Positions 11,956-24,347 of a stretch of 64,000 bases of DNA are shown piece by piece (position 1 is the first letter of the stretch; each line of letters starts with the position of its first letter). The stretch comes from Hibiscus mutabilis (Eukaryota; Streptophyta; Magnoliopsida; Malvales; Malvaceae): contig CM033745.1 of NCBI GenBank assembly GCA_019671005.1, positions 4,325,146-4,389,145 of the forward strand. The letters are read 5' to 3'. The translations under genes were made by a program, and so were the position numbers. Below the pieces are notes generated by a model, which did no database searches, was not told where the DNA came from, and saw nothing but the letters and a program-made list of their open reading frames with translations.

Positions 11956-12619
11956 TAGGGTTGCTAAAAAATACTCCACTCGAACTATTCGACCCGCCTA
12001 CCCGATTGAAAATTATCGAGTATTTATTTGAAAATATCCAAAATTTTCAGGCCGGGTACCCGACCCGTAATTTTTTCCGGGTAGTCGGGCCGGGTCATGG
12101 CCGAATTTTTTTTATAACCGGGTACCCGACCTGACCCGATAATTTATACTGATATATTTTAAATTCTATTTTTATTTTATGGTTCTTACTATTTTTCCTT
12201 ATCCTTAACTTCTTTTTATATTTGTATTATATATTTTTAAGTTTTAAATTTTTCAAAAATAATTATATTAATTTGTCAATATGAGATTCGAAAGAAAAAT
12301 CATGTTCGAGATTAATATTTTTAATACCTTATTTTGTCGATAAACTTTAATACATATACATATATATATATCCAAATATTTCTCTCTTAAAACTAACCCC
12401 AAATCAATAATTTTTGTGTTTAAAGTATATATCATAAAATTTTATTCCTATGCATTTTTTTCAAAAAAATAAATTTAAAAAATATATAAAAAAGTGAACC
12501 GGGCACTTGATACCCGATTTTACGGCACCCAAATTTTGGGGTACCCGATTTGTATAGGCCGGGTAATGGGCCGAGGTTTTACTACTCGAAATTTCGGGTA
12601 CCCGAATTTGAACACCCTA
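11956..12619. mobile_element. hAT-like MITE inside the LINE 3' region
   Basis: The 664-base insert starts TAGGGTTGCTAAAA and, read reversed, TAGGGTGTTCAAATTC. Flanking 8-mers are gttaatac (11948-11955) and attaacac (12620-12627), 6 of 8 identical, which fits the 8-base duplication of hAT transposases. Inside it is rich in CGGGTACCCG and GGGTCGGG patterns, typical of short non-autonomous hAT-type elements in plants. It has no coding capacity. Confidence 0.65.
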
Positions 12620-13258
12620 ATTAACACAACACTATGAAAGCCACAAAATGCTTGCCAACAAGCATTCATTTACCCTTACCTCTCGACTACATCCAGATCA
12701 GCAGATCAGTTCACCTACTGTGAATAAGTTATAGACCACACTGCTCGAAATCTATCTCCAAAAGTTGCGGCGTAAACCCACGTTCAACAAACATATGATC
12801 TCTCGATTCCACTGCTTCACTACACAGTAGACAAGTGGAATCAACAACACACCCTCATGAGAGCATTCTAGCTTTCGTAGACAATCTGTCAAGGACTATT
12901 AACCATGTTATGAAGGAGTATATCAGAATAGAAAGCCTCCCCTTTACAATCCTAGCCTAAGGTGTTTTTTTGTTTGTGCCAGAGTTCCTCCCATATCAAC
13001 CTCGCCTTAAAGTCCCCCTGAAACCCTACAGTCATTTGCAACCATAACACCCGCAATTTCAATATTTTCTTCCAAGCCCAATTATGATGGCATTTAGCTC
13101 GAGTCTCCATGCCGAGTTGCCCTTAAGCATGTACTTATTCACCCAAGTAACCCATAGAGCCAGAACAACCAAAATTAACCACAAATACTTCATGAGACAT
13201 GCCCTATTTCACACATACAAGTCTTTGATCTCCAAACCTCCTTCCTTCTTAAGGCGGT
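12620..13258 (-). pseudogene. LINE zf-RVT (zinc-binding region) fragment
   Basis: Minus-strand translation gives LKKEGGLEIKDLYV, then NRACLMKYLW after a stop, and WVTWVNKYMLKGNSAW further on. This is the pattern that follows the RT domain in plant LINEs. Several stops are present. It continues the ORF2 remnant that ends at 17145 on the other side of the solo LTR. Confidence 0.8.
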
Positions 13259-16200
13259 TGTAGCGACTTTTTTTTCCTTTTTAGAAAAAAAGAAATTGTT
13301 TATTGTATTAAAGGCGTTTGTATAGAAAAGAAGTCGGCTACTAATTATCCCCTAAAATATTAATGAAAATCTTTTGAAAGATTGAGGATTTCTTTTGAAA
13401 ATTTTAAATTTTAAAAAAACGATAAAAATTTGGAGTCGCCACCGGCCACTTGGGTAAGGTAGGCCGGACACCATAAAACCAGAGATTCGTTGCTAAAGGG
13501 TCCAAGAGTTGGTTACGTGTGGGGAAGGATTAGCACCCCCATCACGCCTAGAAATCGGTACCAGAAAATTTGTTGCTCTTAAAAGGATGAAAGTTATTGA
13601 AATTTAAATTGAATTTAATTTGAAATTCTTAGATAAAAATTAACCTTGATTGCACGGGCCTTATCGAATTGGTGGACTCGAATTAACTAAACATTTAATT
13701 AATAAGATTGACAATATGTCGGACCATAGATTAAACCGACATCGAATAAGCCCGACTGCCGTGTTAATTTATGGTTCGACCTCGTACGTCACCTTTATGC
13801 ATGATGCAAACATTTAAGTATGATGTGATGATTTTATTAATTTTTAATTCATTTATCTCGGGATGATAAAAATTAATTCAAATATTTGGTCAACATCCCT
13901 TAAGCTCGGACTGTTACGACACAAATGTTTGAATTAATAAATACCTCCCCTTTTGTGATTTAGGTTAATTAGAGATGCAATTAAGATTAAAGATTATATG
14001 GATGCCGATTAAGGTAAGACAAACAAATGCATAAGCAGATGCACACAAAAGAATGCACAATTCACTTGAAAGCCCAATTAGTGATTTATCTATTAATTAG
14101 ATAACTTTAACATTTAACCCTAAATTAATTGGCCCTGAAAACTATAAATCCTAAAGTATGGTGAAGTTTGTAATTTAACGTTAAGTTAAACTTAAAATTG
14201 ATTTTTTTTCTAAAGTAATTAAGAATTGTTCAATTAATTTAATGAATTTAACATTTACTCCAATAAGCCAATGATAAATTTAAATTTACTAAATTAATCT
14301 GAACTCTAATCTAACTAAGATTTAAAAAAACTAAGGCTAATCTAATTCTAGGATCGTGCCCCTATAAGACGAGCACACGATCTAGATTAATTGAGTTAAT
14401 TTACTTAATTTAGATAAAAGCCCAAAAGGAGCAAAATAAGGCCTAAGGCCCAAATTATTATTATGTAATAAATCCCAAAAAGTTTAAGATACATTATATA
14501 TTTGAATGATATAACATATAAAAAACTTATTATTTAAAAATGTACATTGAAATACATTATGTATTAAAGTTATATAATGTACATAAAAAACTTATTATTT
14601 AAAAATATGTATTATTTGTTTTACAAGATTCTTCTATATACTTTAAAACATATTATACACTACGTATACATATTTCATTTTCACATAACCTTATTATATG
14701 CTTCAATAACTATATATTTTATGTACAAAAAATGTATACATTATATTCTTTAAAATTATACTATATGCCTTAAAAGTTATATATTATTTCCAAAACATAT
14801 ATGTATTATTTTATAAGATTATACTATACTTTGAAATATATATATATATATATATTGTGTCATGGGTATATATTATATTTTACAAAATTCTATCTTATTC
14901 TTTAAAGCCATTTTATTGGAAATATCTATTTTTATAAAAACAAAACAATTATATACTAAAAATACATTATATATTAAAACATTTTTATTTTTATTTTTTA
15001 TTATTTTTTTACAAATTTCGATTTTTATTCTAAAACGTATCATAAGTTGAGAACTATACGCTCTATTTTACTAATTTCTACTTTATCAACAATATATATT
15101 AAACATAAAATTATACGTCACGTTCCCATTTTATACTAAATCCATGTACATATTAAACATACATTCCGTTCGAACTAATTTTATCCCTAAAATCACTATC
15201 ACAAATGAGCAAAATAACATAAAAATTAAATTGCAAACGTTAAACATAAATATGCAAAATTTAAACTAAAAAATATGAAAAAAGAATAAGCAAAATAACT
15301 TAATTTAAAACTGGAAAAAGGACCTAATTGTGAGAAAATAAAATACAAGGACAAAATTAAAAGAAATAACGAGGATGTAATTAAAAATTTTGAAAAACTA
15401 CGAAGGACCCAAGGGGTAATTTAAAAAGGCGGAATGGCTTCCCATGGTAATTATCCCGCACAGAGGGATCAATAGTGCAATTGGACCATGCAGAAGCCCT
15501 TCCGTCTTAATTATTTTAGGGCGGAGGGACTAAAAGTGATATTATACCATTTTAAAAATTATAACATTATATATACCCTTTTATCCGAACTTCAAATCAT
15601 TTTCGGCCATTTTTTTGTTATAACAATTTCCCTCTCCCCAAACGCTCTGAACATGTTCATCTGGGTTTATCACGAACCCAGATTCCGGCAGCCCCTCTCC
15701 GTCGCAATTTCCAGAAACCGGCCATCCCCTGGCCGTGTCGGCCGCCGCTAAACCGCCCAAAAAAACCTTTTTTTAGTTAAAATCTCAAAAAATCAAAACT
15801 AAAATAAGATCCCGACCCTATTACACTCACACCACTTCACTCATACGACTTGGAGGACGCCAGAGATTATTGATGGTGGAGCTACGGTCGAAAAAAACCA
15901 GAACGACGCGAAGAGAAAGGATCTACCAGGGTAAACCCCTATTCTGTTTCCCCCCCCCCCTTTTTATTATATATACACATGCATATATATAAATTGAAAA
16001 AGAAGAAGAAGAAGAAGAAGATATACCTTGAAAGGCTATTTTTTGCTCTGTTTATTGATTCTGGATTTTTGTTCGAACTGCTGTTTTTTACAAATGGTGT
16101 ATTACATGCTTATATCTCATTTCGATTGTTCATTGCCCTATTGCCTATGATTTACATGTTTAAGCAAACTTTAAATGTTATTATTGTGGATGATGATGCT

Positions 16201-17138
16201 CTGACATGCCCTTTTTTATATGTTTTTTGCTGTGCGGTGGTTGGGAGCCGGTGGTGACAGCAGAAATTCCGGTGCTGCGGTCATGCGAACGAGGGGATGA
16301 ACCGAAGTCGGCGCGTGGGCGCATGAGGAAGCTGATCGGCTGGAGCGTGGGCGGCACGTGCGGGATTCGAATGGTCTGGCTCGATTTGGGCCGTTGAATC
16401 ATATCTGATCCGACGGCTGATATCTCTTCTAGAACAGACGGTCCAAATTGCATCTGGTGATCGACGTGGCAGCGCGGGATGATAACATGTGGCGTGCGGA
16501 AAGTTGAAGGATCTCCACTCAATCTAGACTGTTCAATCAGCAGCCCTTGATCCAACGATCCAGATTAGGCTGCGCAAAGGATAAACAAATTAGGGTTTCC
16601 TTGAAGTGGTTATCAGACCTAGGGCTGGGCTTGTTGGGCCAGATGTAGTTATAATAAAATATATTTTTTGGCTTTTAAAAGTGTAATTGGACTTGGACTT
16701 TATAATAACATTGAGTTTTGATTATATATATTGGATCTGTTTTATTTTTAATTTTATTATTATCCTTTTTAATTACTCATTAGCCCACTATATATGAACA
16801 AATATCCTTACACAAATATCAAAACATACAATTATAATACATACGTACATACACACTAACATATGTATTACTTTACAATATTCATTTAGACATTAATGAC
16901 ATTAAAACAATTAGTAGACACACTTAACATATTAATAACACATACATAGTTGTATATTACATGAAAGGTTGACAAACCGCACACACGTTCATGTTTCATA
17001 TAAACACACATACCTAGTACATATAATAACACATATGAGCCTATTTTATAATCACCTAATAATAATATAAACACATATAAGTCCATTATTGCAAAAATAA
17101 AGAAAATGTGTTAACCCCGGACAAAATTAGTGATTACA
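13259..17138 (-). mobile_element. Solo LTR of a Tat/Ogre-like Ty3 retrotransposon, 3880 bases
   Basis: On the minus strand the insert starts TGTAATCAC and ends GTCGCTACA, the usual TG...CA borders. It splits the LINE frame; removing it joins ...QIC to RLKKEGGL in frame. Flanking 5-mers are GCCAC and ACCGC (minus strand), each one transition from GCCGC, so they fit an aged target duplication. The end part (13430-13560), with GGCGACTCC and CCTTCCCCACACGTAACC, matches the LTR end at 60990-61120. No gag-pol and no second LTR were seen, hence a solo LTR. An intact non-coding element without recognisable LTRs is the alternative. Confidence 0.8.
15999..16021 (+). repeat. (GAA)n microsatellite in the solo LTR
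   Basis: About seven AGA/GAA units in a row, preceded at 15949-15960 by a run of cytosines. Both are ordinary low-complexity tracts. Confidence 0.9.
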
Positions 17139-17144
17139 GTGGCA

Positions 17145-19675
17145 AATCTGCAGCCAGCTGACCCGTGCACCTCTAGCAGATCCACACTCCTCTTTCCACA
17201 AAAAGAGCCACAAAGTGACTCAATATGCTTGATAACTTTAGTAGGAAGAAAAAAATACGACCCAAAAAATTGTGAATGCTGAGCACCACTGCTTGAATCA
17301 ATTGCAGCCTTCCAGTAAATGAAAAACACTTGGAGGGCCAACTAGAAATCTTTTTTGTTATCTTGCTTATCAAGCTCTCACAATTGACCTTCGACAAGTT
17401 TCGAGTCACAAGGGGAACACCCAAATACCTAACTGGCAGACACCCCAGATTGAAGCCAGAATCTGTAGCCAAGCTTTGCTCTTCAACAAATGATAGGCCA
17501 GCGCAGAACATGTCACTTTTAGATTCATTCAACTTCAAACCAGAGAATTTATAAAAGACCTCTAGAATTCTTTTGACATCCCAGATCCAGCATCTCCCCT
17601 AGTAAAGACAACGAGGTCATCCGCAAAACAAAAGTGAGTGAGCACCACTCTTCTACACTTAGGATGAAAAGCAAAGATACCATGAGCAACATCTAAATTC
17701 AACAGACATGATAATACATTCATACAAAGAATGAACGGATAGGGAAAAAAGAAGTCCCCTTGTCTAACCTTTTTTGCACCAGCAAAGTACCCAACAAGAC
17801 CCCATTAAGTCCAATAGAGAATCAAAATTGAGTAATACAAACTGCAATTCATCTCCTAAACAAGTAAGGGACACCCAAAACCTTCAACACTTGCAAAATG
17901 AATTCCCATCTTAAGGAATCAAAAGCACCTTTAGAGCACATTGAGGGGAAATATACTGCCTCCCACAACCATTAATGATCTTCTGGGCCAGCAACACATT
18001 TTTAACAAGGTCTCTTTTAGGCAAGAAAGCACCCTGGTTGGGAAGAATAACAGATGGGAGACAGACATTCAATCTATTAGTTAAAATCTTTGTAATGCAC
18101 TTGTAAATGGTTGTACAACAAGCAAGTGGCCTAAATTCAGTAACATGGACCAGGATCTCCACCTTAGGGACTAAGATGAGAATGGTAGAATTGAAAGCAA
18201 AAGGTAAAGAACAAGAAAAAAAATACTTCACTGTTTGTATGACATCAATTCCAACAACCTGGAAAAACCTAGCAGAGTAACCATCAGGCTTAGGTGCTTT
18301 ACTCCCTTTCATATCAAAGATAACAAATTTAATCTCCTCACTTGTCACAGAAGCAATCAGACCTTCTTTAGAACTTTCCTCCAACTCACAGTTTAGAACT
18401 TCTCTGAGCAAGGAATCAGAAACTCCCTCCACATTTGCATCCTTAACTCCTAAGAATCCATAGAAATAATTCACAAGCTCAGCCGAAATATCTTCATAAG
18501 ATTCAAGTTCCAGCCCTTGATTATTCTATAAGCACTGCACAGTATTCTTATTTTGCCTCACTGCAACCTTTCTAAAGAAGTATACAGAATTATGGTCACC
18601 CTCCTTTACAAATTGAGACTTAAATTTTTACTGGTAAAATTTCTCTTCAGCCCTCTCTAGCTTTCCCAATTCACTCTTAAGCTCCTTTTCGCGCTTTACA
18701 CACTCCACAGAAGGCTCACAAAAAAGTAACTTTTGAACATTCACAAGCTCCAACTTAAGACTCGGAACCCTTTGTGAGATACCTCCATAATTATCTCTGT
18801 TAAATTGTATTAAAGGGCCCTGTAGCCTCTTTAGCTTGGCAAATAGGCATTTCAGAGGGTTACCAACAACCAACAACTTCCAAGATTCCTCCACCACATG
18901 AAGAAAATCAGGGTGATCCGCCCAAAAGCCAAATAATTTAAAAGGCGTGGGGGTAGAGTAAATAGGATCCTTCAAAACAATATGACTGTAACAGTGATTA
19001 GGGAAATCAGGCCCGAAAAACTTGACAGTTGCGCTAGAAAAAGAACTAAACCAAGCTTGATTGATCAAAACTCGATCAAGTTTTCTAGATAAAGGACCAG
19101 CATCCCTTCGATTGCACCAAGTAAAGAATGAACCTGTATAAGGATGATCCGTGATGTCCAGAGCTTCCTTGCAATTCAAGAAATCTTGCATAGCACCATA
19201 TATTCCCTAAGAACCATTGTAATCAGAACTTTCCTGAGGCCTGAAAGTAATGTTGAAATCACCAGCCAGAACCCAAAGATTGACTCCAACTTTGGGCTGA
19301 ACTGCAGTCAACTTATTCCATAAACTCAACCTACCTTCCCTACCATTACATGCATACACAAAGGAGCAACACAGACAGGTAGGCCCTTTGCGCAAACAAC
19401 AAGTAAACAATTGAGAAGAGCAACCAAGCACCTCTAAAGACTAAGCACCCCTAATAAAAACCTAAACTCTACCATTAGAAGCACAAAAATAATTACTAAA
19501 GAACCTCTAATCACCAAACTTATTGAGAACAATAGAAGCAGCATTAGAAGCATGCACTCTTGTTTCCAGTAAACAAAGAATCTCATAAGCTTTTTTCTGC
19601 TTTAAGAAATCCCTAAAACTTTTTTCTGCTTTAAGGGGTCATTAAAGCCCCTAACATTCTAAGTTAATATAGACA
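17145..19675 (-). pseudogene. LINE ORF2 remnant: endonuclease and reverse transcriptase
   Basis: The endonuclease start is visible at about 19660 (NVRGFNDPLKQKK after a TGG to TAG change), with LAGDFN and SRKLDRVL further on. The RT region (18474-17911) includes APKPDGYSARFFQ and FRPLACCTTIYKCITKIL. The catalytic FADDL motif is near 17605-17640. The segment ending at 17145 reads GARVSWLQIC in consensus frame. Stops and frameshifts separate at least four frames. The remaining zf-RVT part lies beyond the solo LTR, below 13258. Confidence 0.85.
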
Positions 19676-21319
19676 TTAACAAGAAAGAGAGGAACCATCC
19701 TTGGAGCCCTTCCCCTTAGCAGCACCTCTACCATTCCATTTCCCTTTCTTTTTATTACCATTACCCTTTGGCTTCAACTTATCCATAAGCTTAGCAACTC
19801 CTCCAGCAGCTATCCTCTCTGGCCGAGAAAAAACAGGTTGATCCTGGTTGTCCACAACATCACACAGAGCATCAAATTTTTTAGCATGGAGAACAGGTTG
19901 AATCTGCTCTGGAATCACAATAGCAGGACTAGGGGAAACACCAACCCCATCCCCAAAATATAATGCATCACCATCAAGTTCAATAGCTGCACTACCTAAG
20001 GCAACAGTCTCAGAATTAACACGAATATCAACAGCTGCATTACCAGAACCAACACTAGCATCAACAGAAATAGCAACATTAGAGCTAGCAAGAACATCAA
20101 CTTGACAACCTGGACTATCTGCAACAACAGCAGAATTTATTTCACCCTGCACAATAAACTCCAGAACAGACTGTTTCTCTAACTGCTTAGGACATTTATC
20201 CACTAAGTGCCCAAAAATAGAGCAAGAACTGCACCTAGGAGGAGCCCAGTCAAGCTCAACTCCCACCTCCACACAATTATCATCTCCTAAATCTACCAAA
20301 ATAGAACTAGGCAAAACGGATTTAGCCTTGACATCCACACAAACCTTAGCAAACTCAAGCTGCATTTTCATAGCAGTAGCTGGATCCGTATATAAAGGTT
20401 TACCTAACGCACTAGCCAGATAACCAAGCCATTGCTGAGAAAACAATTCTAATGGAACATGCCACAATTTAAACCAAACAGGAGCAGACTCAAAATTGAC
20501 AACCTCAAGAAGCATACCTGGAAGCCAACGCCGAAGAACCAGAGCTTTCTGCTGAATATGCCATGGTCCAGCCTCAAGCATCCAATCTTGAACTCGCCGC
20601 GAGGGGAACATGATAATGTACACATTCGGAGCAAGAAATCAAATAGCAACAGACCCTTCTCTCCCCCAAGGTTTGTCAACTGTACTCTAGAAAATCCTGA
20701 GAGGAGGAGATTTGCCTAAGAAGTTCCCAATCATTGCGTTATCCCATTGTTTAGCCCATTGATCAAGAACCTCACGAGGCGGCTGGACAAAAGCACGGCC
20801 ATCTTTAATCGCAGAAGAAGGATGGAACAACAGAGGTTGACCAGAGAAGAGCGCATCCCAATCCCTAGCAGCCTTACCCGAGAGATCAGAACCGCTGACC
20901 TCTTTCTTGCCACCATTTAAACATCCTTCACCAGCATTCACCAAAGGGACCTCAACCTCATTACCAATAGAAGTAGCCGGCCCAACGAGAGCAACCTCCA
21001 CCCTCTTACCAGATGAAACAATCGGCACAGGAGGAGCAACCATCATCCCATTACCAGCAGAAATAGGTGGCACAACATGAGCAACCAACACCCTATTAAC
21101 AGAAAAAACAACTGCCACAACAGGAGCACCCACCACCCCATTACCAGAAAAGACAGCTGGCACAACTGAAGTCACCGGAGATCCTCCTACAACAGGTGCG
21201 CTCAACGGAGGGAAGTCGACCAGATTAAGAACACCAGGTTCAACAACCCCTGAGTGCTCAGCTTCGGAGAGCAAATCCACTGTTAACCAGAAACCCAGTC
21301 CAAAAACCAGAAGAATCAA
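19676..21319 (-). pseudogene. LINE ORF1 (DUF4283 RNA-binding domain plus CCHC knuckle)
   Basis: A single frame of 548 codons holds two stops: TAG at 20687-20689 and TGA near 20640. The middle part carries the DUF4283 pattern, with RVQDWMLEAGPWHIQ and a PVWFKLWHVPLEL segment. CSSCSIFGHLVDKC (about 20205-20250) is a zinc knuckle. The C-terminus is basic and Gly/Lys-rich. ORF1 proteins of plant LINEs bind the element RNA. The N-terminal part contains five 15-residue repeats. Except for the two nonsense changes the frame is remarkably whole. Confidence 0.85.
20942..21166 (-). repeat. Five tandem 45-base repeats in LINE ORF1
   Basis: Residues 52-126 of ORF1 divide into five units of 15 residues with the loose pattern VVPxxSxGNxVxVAP: VVPAVFSGNGVVGAP, VVAVVFSVNRVLVAH, VVPPISAGNGMMVAP, PVPIVSSGKRVEVAL and VGPATSIGNEVEVPL. 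The register is exact at the protein level with clear divergence between units. Confidence 0.8.
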
Positions 21320-21489
21320 AGAAATTGAGCTGGAAAATCAAAATCAAGAAGAAAAAAAATGATGAAACCAAGCAAGAAACCCCCAAATTCTCTATCGGCG
21401 CACAGAGAAAAACCATTCCAAATGTTTTTATAATATTTATGTATAATTACTACAATTCCCCCTCTTTATATATATATATATTTCAATTA

Positions 21490-22790
21490 TTTCCTAATAG
21501 GTTAGGTTAGAACACCATAAAATGTTAAATCGAGTTTGGATAGAGGTTAGAGTGTGAATTTGCAAAAAGCCCGACACAACCTATAGTCATCCCTAATCAT
21601 GCTTTAACTTGATTTGATGCCCTAATACCCCCTATAATAGTACACAGCTGGGTCTCATTTATTTTTTTTTTATTCAATCGCTTTTATTTTTTTACTGCCA
21701 CTTTTGGCATTGAACTTTCCTTAGGACCACATAAACCGACGCCATCATCTCCAGACTCTCACGCAAATCTCGGTCGTTCCCACTTTCTTAAACTCTACCA
21801 AACCACCAAAAAAATAACTTTGTTTTCCGATCTCTTATCTAATACCCTGATCTCATAAACTGATTTGGGGTTTGATTCGATCCCCAAGGGATTTTTCAAA
21901 TTTATAAAGCCACCTTTTTTGAAAAATAAAATATCAACTCATTTTATTTTTGGAAAGCCAACAAAAAAAGGTTTGAACTATTATGCGTTGCTCCATCAAA
22001 GTCAACCCCTTTTTTCTTTAAAAATAGAATTCCACTCTAAATTTAAAATTGGAGATAATATCACATTCAATATCTATTTCTTAATAAAATGTTCAATGTA
22101 TATTTATACTTTGATAAAATATTTAATATAATATTTATTTTATATAAAATTGATATTTTGTAAAAATATCATTTTTAATAAAATTTTTAATTTTAGTTAT
22201 TTTGTAAAATATTTAATAATCATATTTAATATTTTTTATAAAAATATTTTCATATATATTTATTTTTGAATCCAAATGGAATTTCCTTTTGTTAAATTTT
22301 TTTTTCTAAAGTTTGAACTTTTAAAATGAAGTATAATTATTAAATAGTATTAGGCTTGATCGTAAATAGCAATTACTTTTGAACCTATAAATTGTGTGGA
22401 ATTATGATACATAAATTAATATTTCAAAGAGTTTTATAAAATCAAAAATAAAAATTATCATTTAATTAATCATTACAATATTAGATTAATTTTGTAAGTA
22501 TTACTTTAAAAATATTTTATTAAAATATAAATATCATATTAACATTTTAAAAGTACAAATATTACCTTAGATAATAGATATTTTAAAAAATACAATGGTT
22601 ACATAAAATATTTTAAAAGAAGAAGTACACAATGAATAATTTTATCAAAATACAGGTATTAAATTTGACATTATCCCTTAAAATTAAAAAGATATATACA
22701 TTAAACTGAAATTAAAACAAAATATATCGACAAAGAGAGCAAGTAAACTGTTATCTAGTCTGTAAGAAGTGAGAATATTTGGCTGGCACG
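21490..22790. other. Intergenic AT-rich DNA between LINE and WEB1-like gene
   Basis: No gene is recognised. Around 21500-21600 a fragment ends in GCCCGACACAACCTATAG, like the edge of a degraded hAT-type element. A pyrimidine-rich stretch at 21720-21860 looks like a plant leader sequence but no coding frame follows it. The remainder to 22700 is very AT-rich. Confidence 0.4.
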
Positions 22791-22949
22791 TGTCTTCCCT
22801 CAGCCTTATTTTTCCCAGTTTCAGCTGTAAAATTCCCTCAGCCTTATATATTAATTAATGATTTGTTTCTCTTTAATTTTCAGAAATCCTTATTTATTAT
22901 CGCTTACTTTTCCACACTCTGTCAGTCTTTTTGTTTCTGGGAAATCAGG

Positions 22950-24327
22950 GTAAGTTCCTTTCCTTTATTTCTTTCCCTTTTTAATGAAACTTATTAATTA
23001 GCTTTCCATTAATCTCCGTCAAATCGATGCTTTAGTTATGAATTAAGCAGCAGATCTTTTTTTTTTCTGTGGGAATGAAGCTCTGAGAATTTTGAAATTG
23101 CTGGTGTTTGAGCTGGTTGGATTTATTATCACGACGTTGACTTAAGTAATCAAGCTTACTTTCTTGATTTGTTTTCCATTCTTTTTGCTAGCGGAAACAA
23201 TCGAGACTTCAAATCAGTCATGGCTTCTTAATTAGCATCTTAGCTTCTTTTGCCTGATGCGAGCTTTCCTTTACTCTCTTTTTTTTTTCTTTTTTTTTTT
23301 AAGTTATTTTGCAGAACTTTTAGCAATCAAATTCAAGATTTGAGATTATATAAATAAAAATCGGTCTCCTTATCTCAAAGTATTTTCATGATTATCACTA
23401 TTTGGATAAGAAGCAATCTTTTTTATTTGAAAACAGTAGTAAAAATCTTCAATCATGATTAAATTAAGTGGTTTATCTGCTCATAACAAAAGGAATTGGA
23501 TTGAAAATGGATCTGCTTCTAATCTATGAATTGGATTGGATTTTTATGTATCTTAAGTGTCGGTATTGATTTGTGAATTTTTCAAGATTGAGTTTGAATT
23601 TCATTCAAGGTAAAGGAGTTTGTTTGATTTAGCAATATAAAACTTTTGTTATGTGTTCTTAGCAGATGAATGATCTAGGAAAAAGTTTGTTTGCTGATTG
23701 CATTGCTAGTCTGTATCATTGACAGACATTCTAATTGTGGGGCTGAACTTAGCGTCCATGATTAATAGGGTTCTGTTTTAGGGTAGTATTGAGATTTGAT
23801 TTGAAAATTGTAGTGTATTTTTCCGTTTAATTGGAATGGGGCTTTTGCATGAAATTATATTTGGTGAGATGTTCAACATCTGCTCGGTTAAAGTTCTTTG
23901 AAACTGTTGGTTCATTGTTTGGTGTGATTAGTTGTTGTTGAGGAATTTGCTGATTGAATCTCAAATTGAACATCTGTGCCCGATAAGAGATTGGATATCT
24001 ATACTTTACATGTGCTTGCTTAATCATAGAGGGAAAACAAGTTTGTGATGACAATTTGTTCTTGCTTTCCAAGTTCTAATTGATTTTTAATTCTTGTTTA
24101 CTCTTGCTCCTGATTTTCTTTGTCAAAATTTGTTAATTGAGGATTTATAATAGATGGATGCAGTTGCAGACAATGTTTCATTTTGCTGAAATTTACTCTA
24201 TATGTTAAACATATAATTGCTGATTTTCATGTCAGCTGTTTTGTTTGGAATTAGATGGATTAAGCAGTGGTTTCTTGTGAATTTATTTTTCCTGTCTCTT
24301 GAATGGTTTCTGTTTTCTTGATTTCAG
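22950..24327 (+). other. 5'-UTR intron of the WEB1-like gene
   Basis: A good donor (AGG|GTAAGT, intron from 22950) and a good acceptor (TTTCAG at 24322-24327) bracket 1378 bases lying 20 bases before the ATG at 24348. The intron is T-rich and has no coding potential. Leader introns are common in plant genes and often raise expression; here the structure is inferred from splice signals only. Confidence 0.6.
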
Positions 24328-24347
24328 ATACCTTGTCATTTTCAAAT

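Larger units (their letters stand above)
11690..21480 (-). mobile_element. Degraded full-length L1-type LINE, interrupted twice
   Basis: Read on the minus strand the order is ORF1 (21319-19676), an endonuclease-RT ORF2 remnant (about 19675-17145), then, after a solo LTR, the zf-RVT region (13245 to about 12620) and the 3' end. A T-run at 11693-11702 on the plus strand is its poly(A) tail. The 5' border is uncertain, somewhere in 21330-21490; a weak match between the flanks (near 11680-11692 and 21481-21493) may be the target duplication. Without the two insertions it is about 5.2 kb. Many stops are TGG to TAG or CGA to TGA, as expected from decay of methylated cytosines. Confidence 0.85.

Noticed and set aside
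15979..16257. 92-codon frame starting with a Lys run
   Set aside because: It begins in the (GAA)n microsatellite of the solo LTR and resembles no protein.
16181..16555. 124-codon minus-strand frame in a GC-rich patch
   Set aside because: It lies inside the solo LTR; no known domain, and the GC-rich patch explains the lack of stops.
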